This document shows, piece after piece, positions 1 to 6,179 of a stretch of 7,661 nucleotides of DNA. Both the position numbers and the translations under genes were made by a program. Position 1 is the stretch's first letter, and every line of letters starts with the position of its first letter. Source of the stretch: an uncultured Clostridia bacterium (GTDB lineage: Bacteria; Bacillota; Clostridia; Oscillospirales; QAKW01); the NCBI GenBank assembly GCA_944387905.1, contig CALXGU010000071.1:1-7661 (forward strand), written 5' to 3'. The notes under the pieces were generated by a model. The model was not told the origin of the DNA, ran no database searches, and saw only the letters and a list, made by a program, of their open reading frames with translations.

Positions 1-403
1 TTATATCAGCATATTTAATTGTTTCCGTTTTACCGTCGCGCACAACATCTAACACAGCATAATCAAACGGAGTTATAACTTTCAGTTTATTTTTCACATG
101 CTTTGAATATAAATAAAAGCCGAAAGAAAATACGGCAGGAAAAATCACCGTCGCAATACCGAATGATATATATTGCACATCTTTTTTAAAAAGCGAAAGA
201 GCAACATATATCATTATGCAAATGCACACAAAAAACAGAACGCGGAAAAGACGTGATTTATGATAAACTGTTTTATTATATACATGCAGATTTTTGCCGT
301 CTTTGTTCAAGCGCTCCTGTGCCTGATGATTACTGAGCCCGTTTTTAAAATCGGTATCCAGTTCGGTTATAAGTTTGTCAGTACTTAAATTATAAAATTT
401 CAA
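1..403 (-). CDS. P-type cation-transporting ATPase, N-terminal part (runs off the left edge)
   Basis: The first 134 codons of an open frame continue past position 1. The residues begin as a cation-ATPase N-terminal domain (about 6-38; the pattern LSTDKLITEL, then GLSNHQAQERL and GKN). Two hydrophobic segments follow (about 52-72 and 79-99), then the start of the actuator domain, VLDVVRDGKTETIKYADI (about 117-134), which in P-type ATPases leads into the conserved PGD region. The family pumps cations across the cytoplasmic membrane using ATP through a phospho-aspartate intermediate. The phosphorylation motif and the ion-binding helices lie outside the window, so the ion is unknown. The start is TTG (403-401): an in-frame TAA lies 21 bases upstream and no ATG occurs before residue 64. 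AAAGGA lies about 11 bases upstream. The start overlaps the GtrA-family stop as TTGA, which suggests translational coupling. Confidence 0.78.
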   Translation of the reverse strand, partial: MKFYNLSTDKLITELDTDFKNGLSNHQAQERLNKDGKNLHVYNKTVYHKSRLFRVLFFVCICIMIYVALSLFKKDVQYISFGIATVIFPAVFSFGFYLYSKHVKNKLKVITPFDYAVLDVVRDGKTETIKYADI

Positions 404-849
404 GTGTTTTCTTTTCCTTTTTTATTCTCGTCAAATGAGGAGAGTAATGTTAAATTTTTGTATACGAAAAAACGGTTGAGTATATAGTTTAAAAGTCCGG
501 TTGTAAGAGTAGCCGGTATTTTGCCGATATATTTATTAAACAGACCGCCGTAAAACGATATTATTGCGGGGCTCACACTTATACAGACCAAGCACACAGC
601 CAAATATTTCAGTGCCTCTTTGCCTAGCGATATCTTTTCTTTGCGAAAAACGATTTCCCTATTCACAATAAAGCTGCAACACAGACCGATAGACATAGAT
701 ATCGGCTGAATCAGGCGGAAATTTATTTTTGCAAAATTAAGCAATAAATAATATACGGCACAGTCTACAGCCGCGCTTACTATACCGGTACATGCAAAGC
801 TGAGCAGCTTGCATATTTCATTTTTAATTTTTAGCACATTAATTCTCAT
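400..849 (-). CDS. GtrA-family membrane protein
   Basis: This 149-residue protein has four hydrophobic segments (about 15-38, 46-66, 78-100 and 108-128), the length and topology of the GtrA family (PF04138). Supporting details are the first helix with FACTGIVSAAVDCAVYYLL, NREIVFR after helix 2, and NYILNRFFVYK at the end of helix 4, which matches the family's usual N-(x)-F/W-VF closing signature. GtrA proteins are thought to help move lipid-linked sugars across the membrane or to partner glycosyltransferases. No glycosyltransferase is visible here; the next gene is a P-type ATPase whose start overlaps this stop by four bases. The ATG at 849 has no clear ribosome binding site, and a GTG at codon 5 is an alternative start. 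The family call is firm, but the substrate is unknown. Confidence 0.85.
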   Translation of the reverse strand: MRINVLKIKNEICKLLSFACTGIVSAAVDCAVYYLLLNFAKINFRLIQPISMSIGLCCSFIVNREIVFRKEKISLGKEALKYLAVCLVCISVSPAIISFYGGLFNKYIGKIPATLTTGLLNYILNRFFVYKNLTLLSSFDENKKGKENT

Positions 850-897
850 AATATAATCGATAATAAAGCATAAACATGATTACTTTTCATAAATAAT

Positions 898-926
898 ATC
901 ATACTTTAATATAAAAGTAAATACAA
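898..926 (-). promoter_or_regulatory. Candidate sigma-A promoter for the GtrA/P-ATPase operon
   Basis: On the minus strand, TTGTAT (926-921) and TATGAT (903-898) are separated by 17 bases. The -10 matches the consensus at 5 of 6 positions and the -35 only at 3 of 6. It would start transcription near 890, about 40 bases before the ATG at 849. The region is very AT-rich, so chance matches are likely. Confidence 0.4.
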
Positions 927-946
927 TAATAATTTACATGTCACAA

Positions 947-975
947 GAATATTTTTTCCGCATCAACGCATAATA
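947..975 (+). promoter_or_regulatory. Candidate forespore sigma-G promoter for the small gene at 1001
   Basis: GAATA (947-951) and CATAATA (969-975) are separated by 17 bases. These fit the published Bacillus sigma-G pattern (GHATR, about 18 bases, CATNHTA) at every defined position, with a spacer one base short. The predicted start near 982 gives a leader of about 19 bases that just includes the ribosome binding site at 987-993. No good sigma-A -35 lies in the right place for the same -10. The spoVA genes across the terminator belong to the sigma-G regulon in Bacillus, which supports the reading. This is a motif match only. Confidence 0.5.
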
Positions 976-986
976 TTAAAAAAGCA

Positions 987-993
987 AAAGGAG
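987..993 (+). promoter_or_regulatory. Strong ribosome binding site for the 56-residue gene
   Basis: AAAGGAG lies 7 bases before the ATG at 1001. It is the main evidence that this short frame is translated. Confidence 0.8.
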
Positions 994-1000
994 ACAAAAT

Positions 1001-1171
1001 ATGAAGAATAAAAACGGTTTTTTGATTTACACAGCAATAGGTACAGTTGTCGGAGCAGGGATAGGTATGATAGCCGGCAAAAATATTTGCGGCAAGACTC
1101 ATACGCTGAAGAAAACAGCCGGTAAGGCTTTAAGGGCTGCAGGTTCGTTTATTGAACACATGTCGTTTTGA
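1001..1171 (+). CDS. Small glycine-rich membrane protein (56 aa), possibly sporulation-linked
   Basis: This short frame has an ATG start, a TGA stop, a near-ideal ribosome binding site and its own terminator (1219-1256). Residues 7-26 form one hydrophobic segment rich in glycine and alanine (GTVVGAGIGMIAG), resembling a glycine-zipper or YtxH-type anchor. A basic tail follows (KKTAGKALRAAGSFIEHM, about 37-54) that looks like an amphipathic helix. Clostridia carry short proteins of this build (a Gly-rich helix followed by a KALR/KAIK-type helix), mostly annotated as hypothetical. No function can be assigned. The gene is divergent from the GtrA gene, convergent with spoVAE, and preceded by a sigma-G-like promoter, so expression in the forespore and a place in the spore inner membrane are plausible inferences. 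Coding status is well supported; the role is unknown. Confidence 0.75.
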   Translation: MKNKNGFLIYTAIGTVVGAGIGMIAGKNICGKTHTLKKTAGKALRAAGSFIEHMSF

Positions 1172-1218
1172 AAAACAATATATCGAATAATATATTTTAT
1201 TTATGTATTTCGATAAAC

Positions 1219-1256
1219 AAAATCACAGCCGGGACTTCTTTCCCGGCTGTGATTTT
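1219..1256. terminator. Bidirectional intrinsic terminator between the small gene and spoVAE
   Basis: A perfect 16-bp inverted repeat (AAAATCACAGCCGGGA at 1219-1234, its complement at 1241-1256) encloses a 6-base loop, CTTCTT. The arms end in A4/T4, so either strand gives a GC-rich stem followed by a T-rich run (ATTTTATTTC on plus, TTTTGTTT on minus). It closes the plus-strand gene ending at 1171 and the minus-strand spoVA genes, whose TAA stop overlaps the right arm by two bases. Confidence 0.92.
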
Positions 1257-1608
1257 ATTTCATTTTAGGATTGGATATCAAAGAAAATATATAGCCGAAA
1301 AATACAGCTGCTGCCACACCGCCGGCAGAAGCTGTAAATCCGCCGGTAAAAATCCCCAGCCAACCGTTTTCTTTGACTGCACTTTCAACACCTTTGGCAA
1401 GTGAATAACCGAATCCGGTTATCGGCACCGTTGCCCCGGCTCCCGCGAATTCAACAAGAGGCTGATATACCCCGATAGATGTCAAAAATACACCCATTGT
1501 TACAAATAAAACGACAATTTTAGCAGGTGTCAGCTTTGTTTTATCAATCAAAATTTGCGCTATCACACATATAGCTCCGCCCACTAAAAATGCATATAAA
1601 TAATCCAA
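1255..1608 (-). CDS. spoVAE: Stage V sporulation protein AE (SpoVAE/AEb)
   Basis: This 117-residue polytopic membrane protein has hydrophobic segments at about 4-21, 28-50, 58-76 and 86-112. It carries the diagnostic SpoVAC/SpoVAE signature GAGATVPITGFG at about 56-67, followed by LAKG. In Bacillus the SpoVA proteins move Ca2+-dipicolinic acid into the forespore during sporulation and out during germination, acting in the spore inner membrane. The length matches SpoVAEb. The start is TTG (1608-1606), supported by AGGGG at 1620-1616, seven bases upstream and inside the end of spoVAD; only two bases separate the SpoVAD stop from this start. It is the last gene of the cluster and ends in a strong terminator. 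The identity is secure. Confidence 0.95.
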   Translation of the reverse strand: MDYLYAFLVGGAICVIAQILIDKTKLTPAKIVVLFVTMGVFLTSIGVYQPLVEFAGAGATVPITGFGYSLAKGVESAVKENGWLGIFTGGFTASAGGVAAAVFFGYIFSLISNPKMK

Positions 1609-1610
1609 GT

Positions 1611-2621
1611 CTATTCCCCTGTGAAATTTATTAAATGCGCAACAGCAGGAATGCTCTCTCCCTGCTGCGACGCGGTAGTGCTCATCAGTGCTCCGGTCGA
1701 CATAAACAGTACATTACGCAATTCTCCTGCCGCGATTTTAGGCAATACATATCCTGTCAGTACAGCACCGCTGCACCCGCAGCCGGAACCGCCCGCATGA
1801 GTATCCTGCTTTTCGTTGTCAAATATCATAAGACCGCAGTCATTGTATTTATTTTGCAAATCATATCCTTGTTCGGCTGTCATATCCCTGAATATCGATG
1901 CCCCTACCGATCCCAAATCTCCGCTCAGGATAAGATCGTAGTCCTGAGCGCTTGTACCGGTATCCTTAAAATAATGCACTAATGTGTCGACTGCTGCAGG
2001 CGCCATTGCCGCACCCATATTATTTGCATCAGTAACAAGATAATCTATAACACTGCCAAGCGTTATTCTTTTAACAGCTATATTTGTTTTTTTCTTACCC
2101 AATATTAAAGCGGCCGATGCAGTTACTGTACGCTGAGCGCTAGGCGTGCGCTGACCGCCGTATTCAAGCGGCTGTCTGAACTGCCTTTCGGCACTACAAA
2201 AATGCGATGATGTGACGCCTGCGGCAAACTGTGAATATCCGCACTCAACAGACATTGATGCGACTATCACGGACAGCGCCATTGTTGAACATGCCCCGTA
2301 CAGCCCTATAAACGGCACATCATTGTCCCTGACACTATAACTGGAACTTATACATTGATTCAGCAAGTCGCCTGAGGCAATCAGATCTATATCTGATATC
2401 TTTAAAATGCCCTTCTGCAAAGCGCTGTTCAAGGCCGTCTGCTGCATTTTGGTCTCAGCTTTTTCATAGGTTTTTTCTCCGAAATATTCATCATTGACTA
2501 TTATGTCAAAATAATTTTTCAGAGGGCCTTCTCCCTCGAACTTTCCCACGACATTGCCGTAACTTATAACATTTATTTTTTCAGAGAATTCAAGAGTCCT
2601 TTTTCCTATTTTTTTAGCCAT
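1611..2621 (-). CDS. spoVAD: Stage V sporulation protein AD (SpoVAD), dipicolinic-acid-binding protein
   Basis: This 336-residue soluble protein with a thiolase-like fold is almost exactly the length of the Bacillus protein (about 338). Recognisable stretches are YGACSTMALS (about 108-117, with Cys111 at the place of the thiolase nucleophile region), EYGGQRTPSAQRTVT (about 153-167), the glycine/cysteine-rich GGSGCGCSG (about 277-285) and QGESIPAVAH near the C-terminus (about 320-329). In Bacillus SpoVAD binds dipicolinic acid directly and works with the membrane subunits SpoVAC and SpoVAE. The ATG at 2621 is preceded by GAGG (2630-2627), which overlaps the SpoVAC TGA stop, so translation is probably coupled. 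Pocket residues other than the Cys were not checked by alignment. Confidence 0.97.
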   Translation of the reverse strand: MAKKIGKRTLEFSEKINVISYGNVVGKFEGEGPLKNYFDIIVNDEYFGEKTYEKAETKMQQTALNSALQKGILKISDIDLIASGDLLNQCISSSYSVRDNDVPFIGLYGACSTMALSVIVASMSVECGYSQFAAGVTSSHFCSAERQFRQPLEYGGQRTPSAQRTVTASAALILGKKKTNIAVKRITLGSVIDYLVTDANNMGAAMAPAAVDTLVHYFKDTGTSAQDYDLILSGDLGSVGASIFRDMTAEQGYDLQNKYNDCGLMIFDNEKQDTHAGGSGCGCSGAVLTGYVLPKIAAGELRNVLFMSTGALMSTTASQQGESIPAVAHLINFTGE

Positions 2622-2628
2622 ATTTACC

Positions 2629-3075
2629 TCAAAATACTATATTAATCAGCCAGTATATAAAACCGTAAATCATCGATGCAACAACGCCGTAAACAATAAC
2701 CGGTCCTGCTATTGTGAACATTTTCGCACCTACACCCATGACAAAGCCTTCTTTTTTAAACTCCATTGCGGACGAAACTATTGAATTGGCAAAGCCGGTG
2801 ATCGGTATAATACTTCCGCCGCCTGCATGCTTGCCGAGTTTATCATAAACTCCTACACCTGTCAGAAGCGAGCCGAGAAATATCAGAATAATCGGAGTTA
2901 TAATTTTTACATCCGAAAGTCCTGCGCCCAGCATGATGCACAGATCCGTTATCGCCTGACCTATTATGCATATCACCCCTCCCACAAAAAAGGCTTTTAT
3001 GCAATTTTTCAGAATTGGCGAGTCGGGAGTTTTCTTTTTTACATAATCATTGTAATTTGATTTATTTATCGACAT
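2629..3075 (-). CDS. spoVAC: Stage V sporulation protein AC (SpoVAC), spore inner-membrane channel
   Basis: This 148-residue membrane protein has a polar N-terminus (1-25) and hydrophobic segments at about 26-50, 57-77, 85-104 and 112-147. It has the family signature HAGGGSIIPITGFANS (about 83-98), clearly paralogous to GAGATVPITGFG in SpoVAE downstream. In Bacillus SpoVAC behaves as a mechanosensitive channel for dipicolinic-acid release in germination. It is first in the spoVACDE order, 7 bases before spoVAD. The ATG at 3075 follows AAAGG (3089-3085) at about 9 bases. The upstream gene has its own terminator (3167-3215), so these genes need their own promoter in 3076-3166. Confidence 0.96.
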   Translation of the reverse strand: MSINKSNYNDYVKKKTPDSPILKNCIKAFFVGGVICIIGQAITDLCIMLGAGLSDVKIITPIILIFLGSLLTGVGVYDKLGKHAGGGSIIPITGFANSIVSSAMEFKKEGFVMGVGAKMFTIAGPVIVYGVVASMIYGFIYWLINIVF

Positions 3076-3098
3076 AACTATCTGCCTTTCTTTTTCTA

Positions 3099-3127
3099 TA
3101 TTTTTAACTTTTTATAAAAAATTATTC
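3099..3127 (-). promoter_or_regulatory. Weak candidate sigma-G promoter for spoVACDE
   Basis: On the minus strand, GAATA (3127-3123) and AAAAATA (3105-3099) are separated by 17 bases. The -35 fits the sigma-G pattern fully. The -10 lacks the C and T of CATNHTA. Spacing and the distance to the ATG (23 bases) are nearly the same as for the better candidate before the small gene at 1001 (17 and 25 bases). The promoter must lie between the lysR terminator and 3076, but the AT-rich background makes this placement uncertain. Confidence 0.3.
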
Positions 3128-3166
3128 CTAATATCAATAAGCTTAGATCATACGTGTTTAATCTAT

Positions 3167-3215
3167 AAAAAAGCCGAAATAAAGCAATATCAGTAGACGT
3201 CAGCTTTATTTCGGC
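3167..3215 (-). terminator. Intrinsic terminator of the lysR-type gene
   Basis: A perfect 13-bp inverted repeat (GCCGAAATAAAGC at 3173-3185, complement at 3203-3215) encloses a 17-base loop. On the minus strand it is followed at once by six T (3172-3167). It lies 31 bases past the stop of the LysR-family gene. The plus strand has no T run after it, so it works for the minus strand. It insulates spoVAC from the regulator. Confidence 0.88.
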
Positions 3216-3246
3216 AGTAAATTTGAATACTTACATAAAATTTTAT

Positions 3247-4146
3247 TCAATTGAATTCTTTTGTGACCTCTTTGTATGCTTTAGTTATCGCCTGCAGCAG
3301 CTCTTTATGTGAAAAATCTTTACCGTAAACTATCCTGGTCTCACGTATCATACTTAAATTTTCGATCGGCAGTGCGACTAATTTTTCTTTGCTTATTTCA
3401 TTCAGGCATGAACTTTTAGGCAGTACCGAAACGCCTATATCTTTACGAACCAGATCTTTTATGGTCGCTATATTATCGATTTCTATCATAATATTATAGT
3501 CTTCAGGCGAATCGTTTAAACTTCTTAAAGTGGAATCAAACAGAATTCTGGTCGCAGATGTGGGAAGCCGTAGAATAAGCCGTTCTTTCTTTAACTGGTC
3601 AAGTGTTATGATTGCATTTTTCGACAATGGATTATTAACCGATACGATACACACAAGATAATCAGTATCCAAAACCACGGAATTGAAAGAATGATCGAAT
3701 ACATTCCCCTCAACTATTGCCATGTCAATCTCATAATTTTCAAGCATATTATAAAGATTTTTTATGGTATCCGTAATAATCGTAATGTTAAATCCATTGG
3801 ATTCACCGCTGCATTTTGCCAATACCTCAACTGTGTGATTGCTTTCGGCAGTATGAGTAATTCCTATTTTTACTTTGATGATACTTCTCTGCGCATTTTC
3901 CAGATCCGTCTGAAGTTTCTCATATAAAGCCATCATTCTGCGGGCATATTTTACTACTATTTCCCCTTCTGCTGTAAGTATCAGCCCGCTTTTTCCACGG
4001 ATAAACAAAGTTATTCCCAATTCATCTTCCAGCTGGCTTATATGATGACTTACGGCAGGCTGTGTAAGTGACAAATACTGAGCCGCTTTAGTGAAATTTT
4101 GTTGATCAGCTACTGCAAGTAAAGTTTTTATCTTTAAGCTAAGCAT
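3247..4146 (-). CDS. LysR-family transcriptional regulator
   Basis: This 299-residue protein has the standard LysR length. The N-terminal winged helix-turn-helix (about 1-60) is unmistakable: FTKAAQYLSLTQPAVSHHISQLE at 18-40, then LGITLF and LTAEGE. A linker helix and a periplasmic-binding-protein-like effector domain (about 90-299) follow. I place the start at the ATG at 4146, not the in-frame ATG at 4158, because GGAGG (4156-4152) lies 5 bases before 4146 and overlaps the upstream ATG codon, which itself has no binding site. The result, MLSLKIKTLLAVADQQNF, is also the family's normal N-terminus. The gene is divergent from the antiporter/MgtC operon, the typical LysR arrangement, so that operon and its own gene are the likely targets. 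The inducer is unknown. It has its own terminator at 3167-3215. Confidence 0.95.
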   Translation of the reverse strand: MLSLKIKTLLAVADQQNFTKAAQYLSLTQPAVSHHISQLEDELGITLFIRGKSGLILTAEGEIVVKYARRMMALYEKLQTDLENAQRSIIKVKIGITHTAESNHTVEVLAKCSGESNGFNITIITDTIKNLYNMLENYEIDMAIVEGNVFDHSFNSVVLDTDYLVCIVSVNNPLSKNAIITLDQLKKERLILRLPTSATRILFDSTLRSLNDSPEDYNIMIEIDNIATIKDLVRKDIGVSVLPKSSCLNEISKEKLVALPIENLSMIRETRIVYGKDFSHKELLQAITKAYKEVTKEFN

Positions 4147-4151
4147 ATCGT

Positions 4152-4156
4152 CCTCC
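4152..4156 (-). promoter_or_regulatory. Ribosome binding site deciding the LysR start
   Basis: GGAGG on the minus strand ends 5 bases before the ATG at 4146 and lies within the codons after the ATG at 4158. It therefore favours the shorter, 299-residue product. Confidence 0.8.
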
Positions 4157-4192
4157 ATAAATATTTTTTATATTATGCGAAAAAATAATAAT

Positions 4193-4221
4193 TTTACTTT
4201 ATTGCGTTCCTAGTGTATCAT
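4193..4221 (+). promoter_or_regulatory. Candidate promoter of the membrane protein/antiporter/MgtC operon
   Basis: TTTACT (4193-4198) and TATCAT (4216-4221) are separated by 17 bases, 4 of 6 and 5 of 6 matches to sigma-A. The predicted start near 4228 leaves a leader of about 30 bases containing GGGAGG. It sits in the divergent space shared with lysR, where LysR proteins normally bind. I found no convincing LysR box (a dyad with T-N11-A) and no good -35 for the lysR side. Confidence 0.45.
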
Positions 4222-4258
4222 ATAGCAACAAGAAAATCAAGTCTTCGGGAGGTTTTAT

Positions 4259-4732
4259 ATGCCCAGCAAATCTTCTCTGTTCTCAGCCACTTTGCAATAC
4301 AGCTTTTTGCAGTTTTTTCCCGTAAAAAAGAATGACCTTCCTCAGTGTTTTAAGCAGATATTCAGTGACTATTTTGAAGATATATTCTGTCAGGATATTC
4401 TGGAACTGTGGGCTGATCTTTTTGATATAGGAGGTTTAATTCTTGGCAGTACTGCGCTTTTTCTGACCGGTCTGTTGATTATGACTGCAGCTGATATTAT
4501 TATTTTCCGTACCGGAAGTCCCATTTTCAGCTTTATTATCAGAATCGTCTGCGGACTATACTGCTTTGAAAAATTCAAGGGAAAGCCAAGTAATTCATTT
4601 CAAAACTATATTATCCTAATTTATATAGGCGCGTCGATCATATGGAATTTTTATTGGTCTCTTACCATGATATTTCTTATTATTTTTATCAATGCTGCCG
4701 CCTATAGATCAAAAGGAGGCAAATTATGCTGA
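4259..4732 (+). CDS. Uncharacterised membrane protein, first gene of the antiporter operon
   Basis: I do not recognise this 157-residue protein. About 55 N-terminal residues are mixed polar and aromatic with acidic stretches (SDYFEDIF, ELWADLFD). Hydrophobic segments follow at about 57-83, 87-104, 115-132 and 134-148, and a short basic tail ends in Cys. The ATG at 4259 has an excellent GGGAGG (4247-4252) 6 bases upstream. It is the first gene after the divergent lysR promoter region, and its stop overlaps the antiporter start by 7 bases, so it is translated with the antiporter. It may be an accessory subunit or an independent membrane protein. No enzymatic motif is visible. Coding status is strong and the function is open. 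Confidence 0.82.
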   Translation: MPSKSSLFSATLQYSFLQFFPVKKNDLPQCFKQIFSDYFEDIFCQDILELWADLFDIGGLILGSTALFLTGLLIMTAADIIIFRTGSPIFSFIIRIVCGLYCFEKFKGKPSNSFQNYIILIYIGASIIWNFYWSLTMIFLIIFINAAAYRSKGGKLC

Positions 4733-6177
4733 TCAATATGTTTGAAAATGCTATTGAAGCAAATTCTGTTGCTTCAGTCATTATTTCTATTGCACTTATG
4801 CTGTTTTTAGGTTTTTTAATGACACGTTTAACAAAAAAACTGCGCCTGCCTAATGTAACCGCATATATCATTGTCGGAATACTTATAGGACCGTATTGCC
4901 TGCATTTAATTCCGACATCTGTCATCGACAATATGAGTTTTTTGTCGGACATTGCTCTTGCGTTCATTGCATTCAGTACAGGCGAATTCTTTAAGCTGTC
5001 CGTATTAAAAAAGAACGGTTTGAAAGTCGTGGTTATAACTGTATTGGAAGCATGCCTTGCAACTGTTCTTGTGTTTATTGTGACTTACTGCATTTTAGGA
5101 GTCGACTTAGTCTTTTCAATAGTGTTAGCCGCTTTGGCATCTGCAACGGCTCCCGCTTCTACTATGATGACTATACGGCAGACGGGCGCACGCGGTGATT
5201 TTGTGGATACTCTGCTTCAAGTCGTTGCGCTGGACGATGTTGTCGGTCTGATTGAGTACAGTATAGCTATTTCAATGGCTCTTGCTGTAAGCGTCGGTTC
5301 GTTTCATTTGAGTATCGCAAGTATTCTGAAGCCGATTGCAATTAATCTGGGCGTTCTACTTTTAGGCGGCTTTTTCGGATTCTTATTAAAATGGCTCATG
5401 CAAAACCGCTCTCAGGATAACAGATTAATAATATCTGTTTCTTTGCTTTTCGCCTTTTGCGGAATTTGCACGCTTTTGGACGTTTCTCCGCTTTTAGGCT
5501 GTATGTCCATAGGTATGGTATATATCAATATAACCGGTGATGAAAATCTTTTTAAACAGCTCAATTATTTTACACCTCCAATTTTACTGCTGTTTTTTGT
5601 AAGATCCGGTCTGTCATTCAAGCTGGATGCGCTTATAAGTTCATCATCTGTAGGTTCGATACCGCTTTTGGTAATCGGAATAACTTACTTTTTCGTACGC
5701 ATTATCGGTAAATATCTGGGAGCATTTATAGGATGTCTTGCAGTTAAAAAACCAAAAGAAGTACGCAATTATTTCGGACTCGCTTTGATCCCTCAGGCAG
5801 GCGTAGCTATCGGACTTGCCGCTTTGGGCGCTCGGACTATCGGCGGCGAAATCGGTGTTGCTCTTGAAACGGTAATATTATCTTCAAGCGTTTTATACGA
5901 GCTGATCGGTCCGGCTTGTGCAAAACTATCTCTTTATTTGTCAAAATCCTATTCAAATAAAATCGAAGACAATATTGTCGTAGAGGAATTGGATAACAGC
6001 GGTAATCCTTTAGGCGCAGTTGAACTTCTTATTCAAAGAATTCAGGCGATTCAGGAAAAGCTTCCAAAACAGAATGCTGTCTCAGAAGAGGAGCAGGCTT
6101 TTCTTGATGCGGCCGAAGAGCAAATATCAACTATAAACTGCATGAATAAAACCGCGATACGCAATAGGAGGGTTTGA
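4726..6177 (+). CDS. Cation/proton antiporter, CPA (Na+/H+ exchanger) superfamily
   Basis: This 483-residue protein is nearly all membrane helices up to about residue 408. N-terminal features are LPNVTAYIIVGILIGP (about 41-56), where family members usually have P-xVxGyllaGillGP, and IALAFIAFSTGEFF (about 76-89). The core has SATAPASTMM (about 139-148) in the unwound helix and VVALDDVVG (about 166-174). The Asp170-Asp171 pair is the ion-binding DD motif usually found in electrogenic members such as NapA. The tail (about 409-483) is cytosolic and acidic, probably helical (SEEEQAFLDAAEEQ), with no TrkA-N/RCK domain as in KefB/KefC. It exchanges a cation, probably Na+ or K+, for protons across the cytoplasmic membrane. 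AAAGGAGG (4712-4719) precedes the ATG by 6 bases. It sits between the orphan membrane gene (7-base overlap) and the MgtC homologue (2-base gap). Confidence 0.9.
   Translation: MLINMFENAIEANSVASVIISIALMLFLGFLMTRLTKKLRLPNVTAYIIVGILIGPYCLHLIPTSVIDNMSFLSDIALAFIAFSTGEFFKLSVLKKNGLKVVVITVLEACLATVLVFIVTYCILGVDLVFSIVLAALASATAPASTMMTIRQTGARGDFVDTLLQVVALDDVVGLIEYSIAISMALAVSVGSFHLSIASILKPIAINLGVLLLGGFFGFLLKWLMQNRSQDNRLIISVSLLFAFCGICTLLDVSPLLGCMSIGMVYINITGDENLFKQLNYFTPPILLLFFVRSGLSFKLDALISSSSVGSIPLLVIGITYFFVRIIGKYLGAFIGCLAVKKPKEVRNYFGLALIPQAGVAIGLAALGARTIGGEIGVALETVILSSSVLYELIGPACAKLSLYLSKSYSNKIEDNIVVEELDNSGNPLGAVELLIQRIQAIQEKLPKQNAVSEEEQAFLDAAEEQISTINCMNKTAIRNRRV
6166..6172 (+). promoter_or_regulatory. 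Ribosome binding site deciding the MgtC-family start
   Basis: AGGAGGG ends 7 bases before the ATG at 6180 but only one base before the in-frame TTG at 6174. The ATG is therefore the start. Confidence 0.85.
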
Positions 6178-6179
6178 TT

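Noticed and set aside
969..976. CATAATAT read as a sigma-E or sigma-K -10 element
   Set aside because: The fit is only partial, while the same bases fit sigma-G fully together with the GAATA -35.
1168..1404. Plus-strand frame of 78 codons
   Set aside because: It runs through the terminator hairpin and antisense over spoVAE, with no ribosome binding site or family resemblance.
1635..1982. Plus-strand frame of 115 codons inside spoVAD
   Set aside because: It is an antisense shadow of an unmistakable spoVAD gene.
2827..3060. Plus-strand frame of 77 codons inside spoVAC
   Set aside because: It is antisense to spoVAC, with no binding site and no recognisable domain.
3116..3147. GTATG followed by GGAATAATT upstream of spoVAC as a sigma-F/G promoter
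   Set aside because: The spacing of about 20 bases is too long for either factor.
3691..3927. Plus-strand frame of 78 codons inside the lysR gene
   Set aside because: It is antisense to a well-conserved LysR protein and has no supporting signal.
4147..4158. LysR start at the ATG at 4158 (four extra residues)
   Set aside because: The only good ribosome binding site overlaps this codon and fits the ATG at 4146; family members begin at the equivalent of the latter.
4160..4174. AATAT-N5-ATATT dyad as a firm operator
   Set aside because: The repeat is AT-only in AT-rich DNA and does not have the LysR T-N11-A geometry; kept only as a weak remark.
4689..4967. Minus-strand frame of 92 codons over the antiporter start
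   Set aside because: It is antisense to two well-supported genes and lacks a promoter or binding site.
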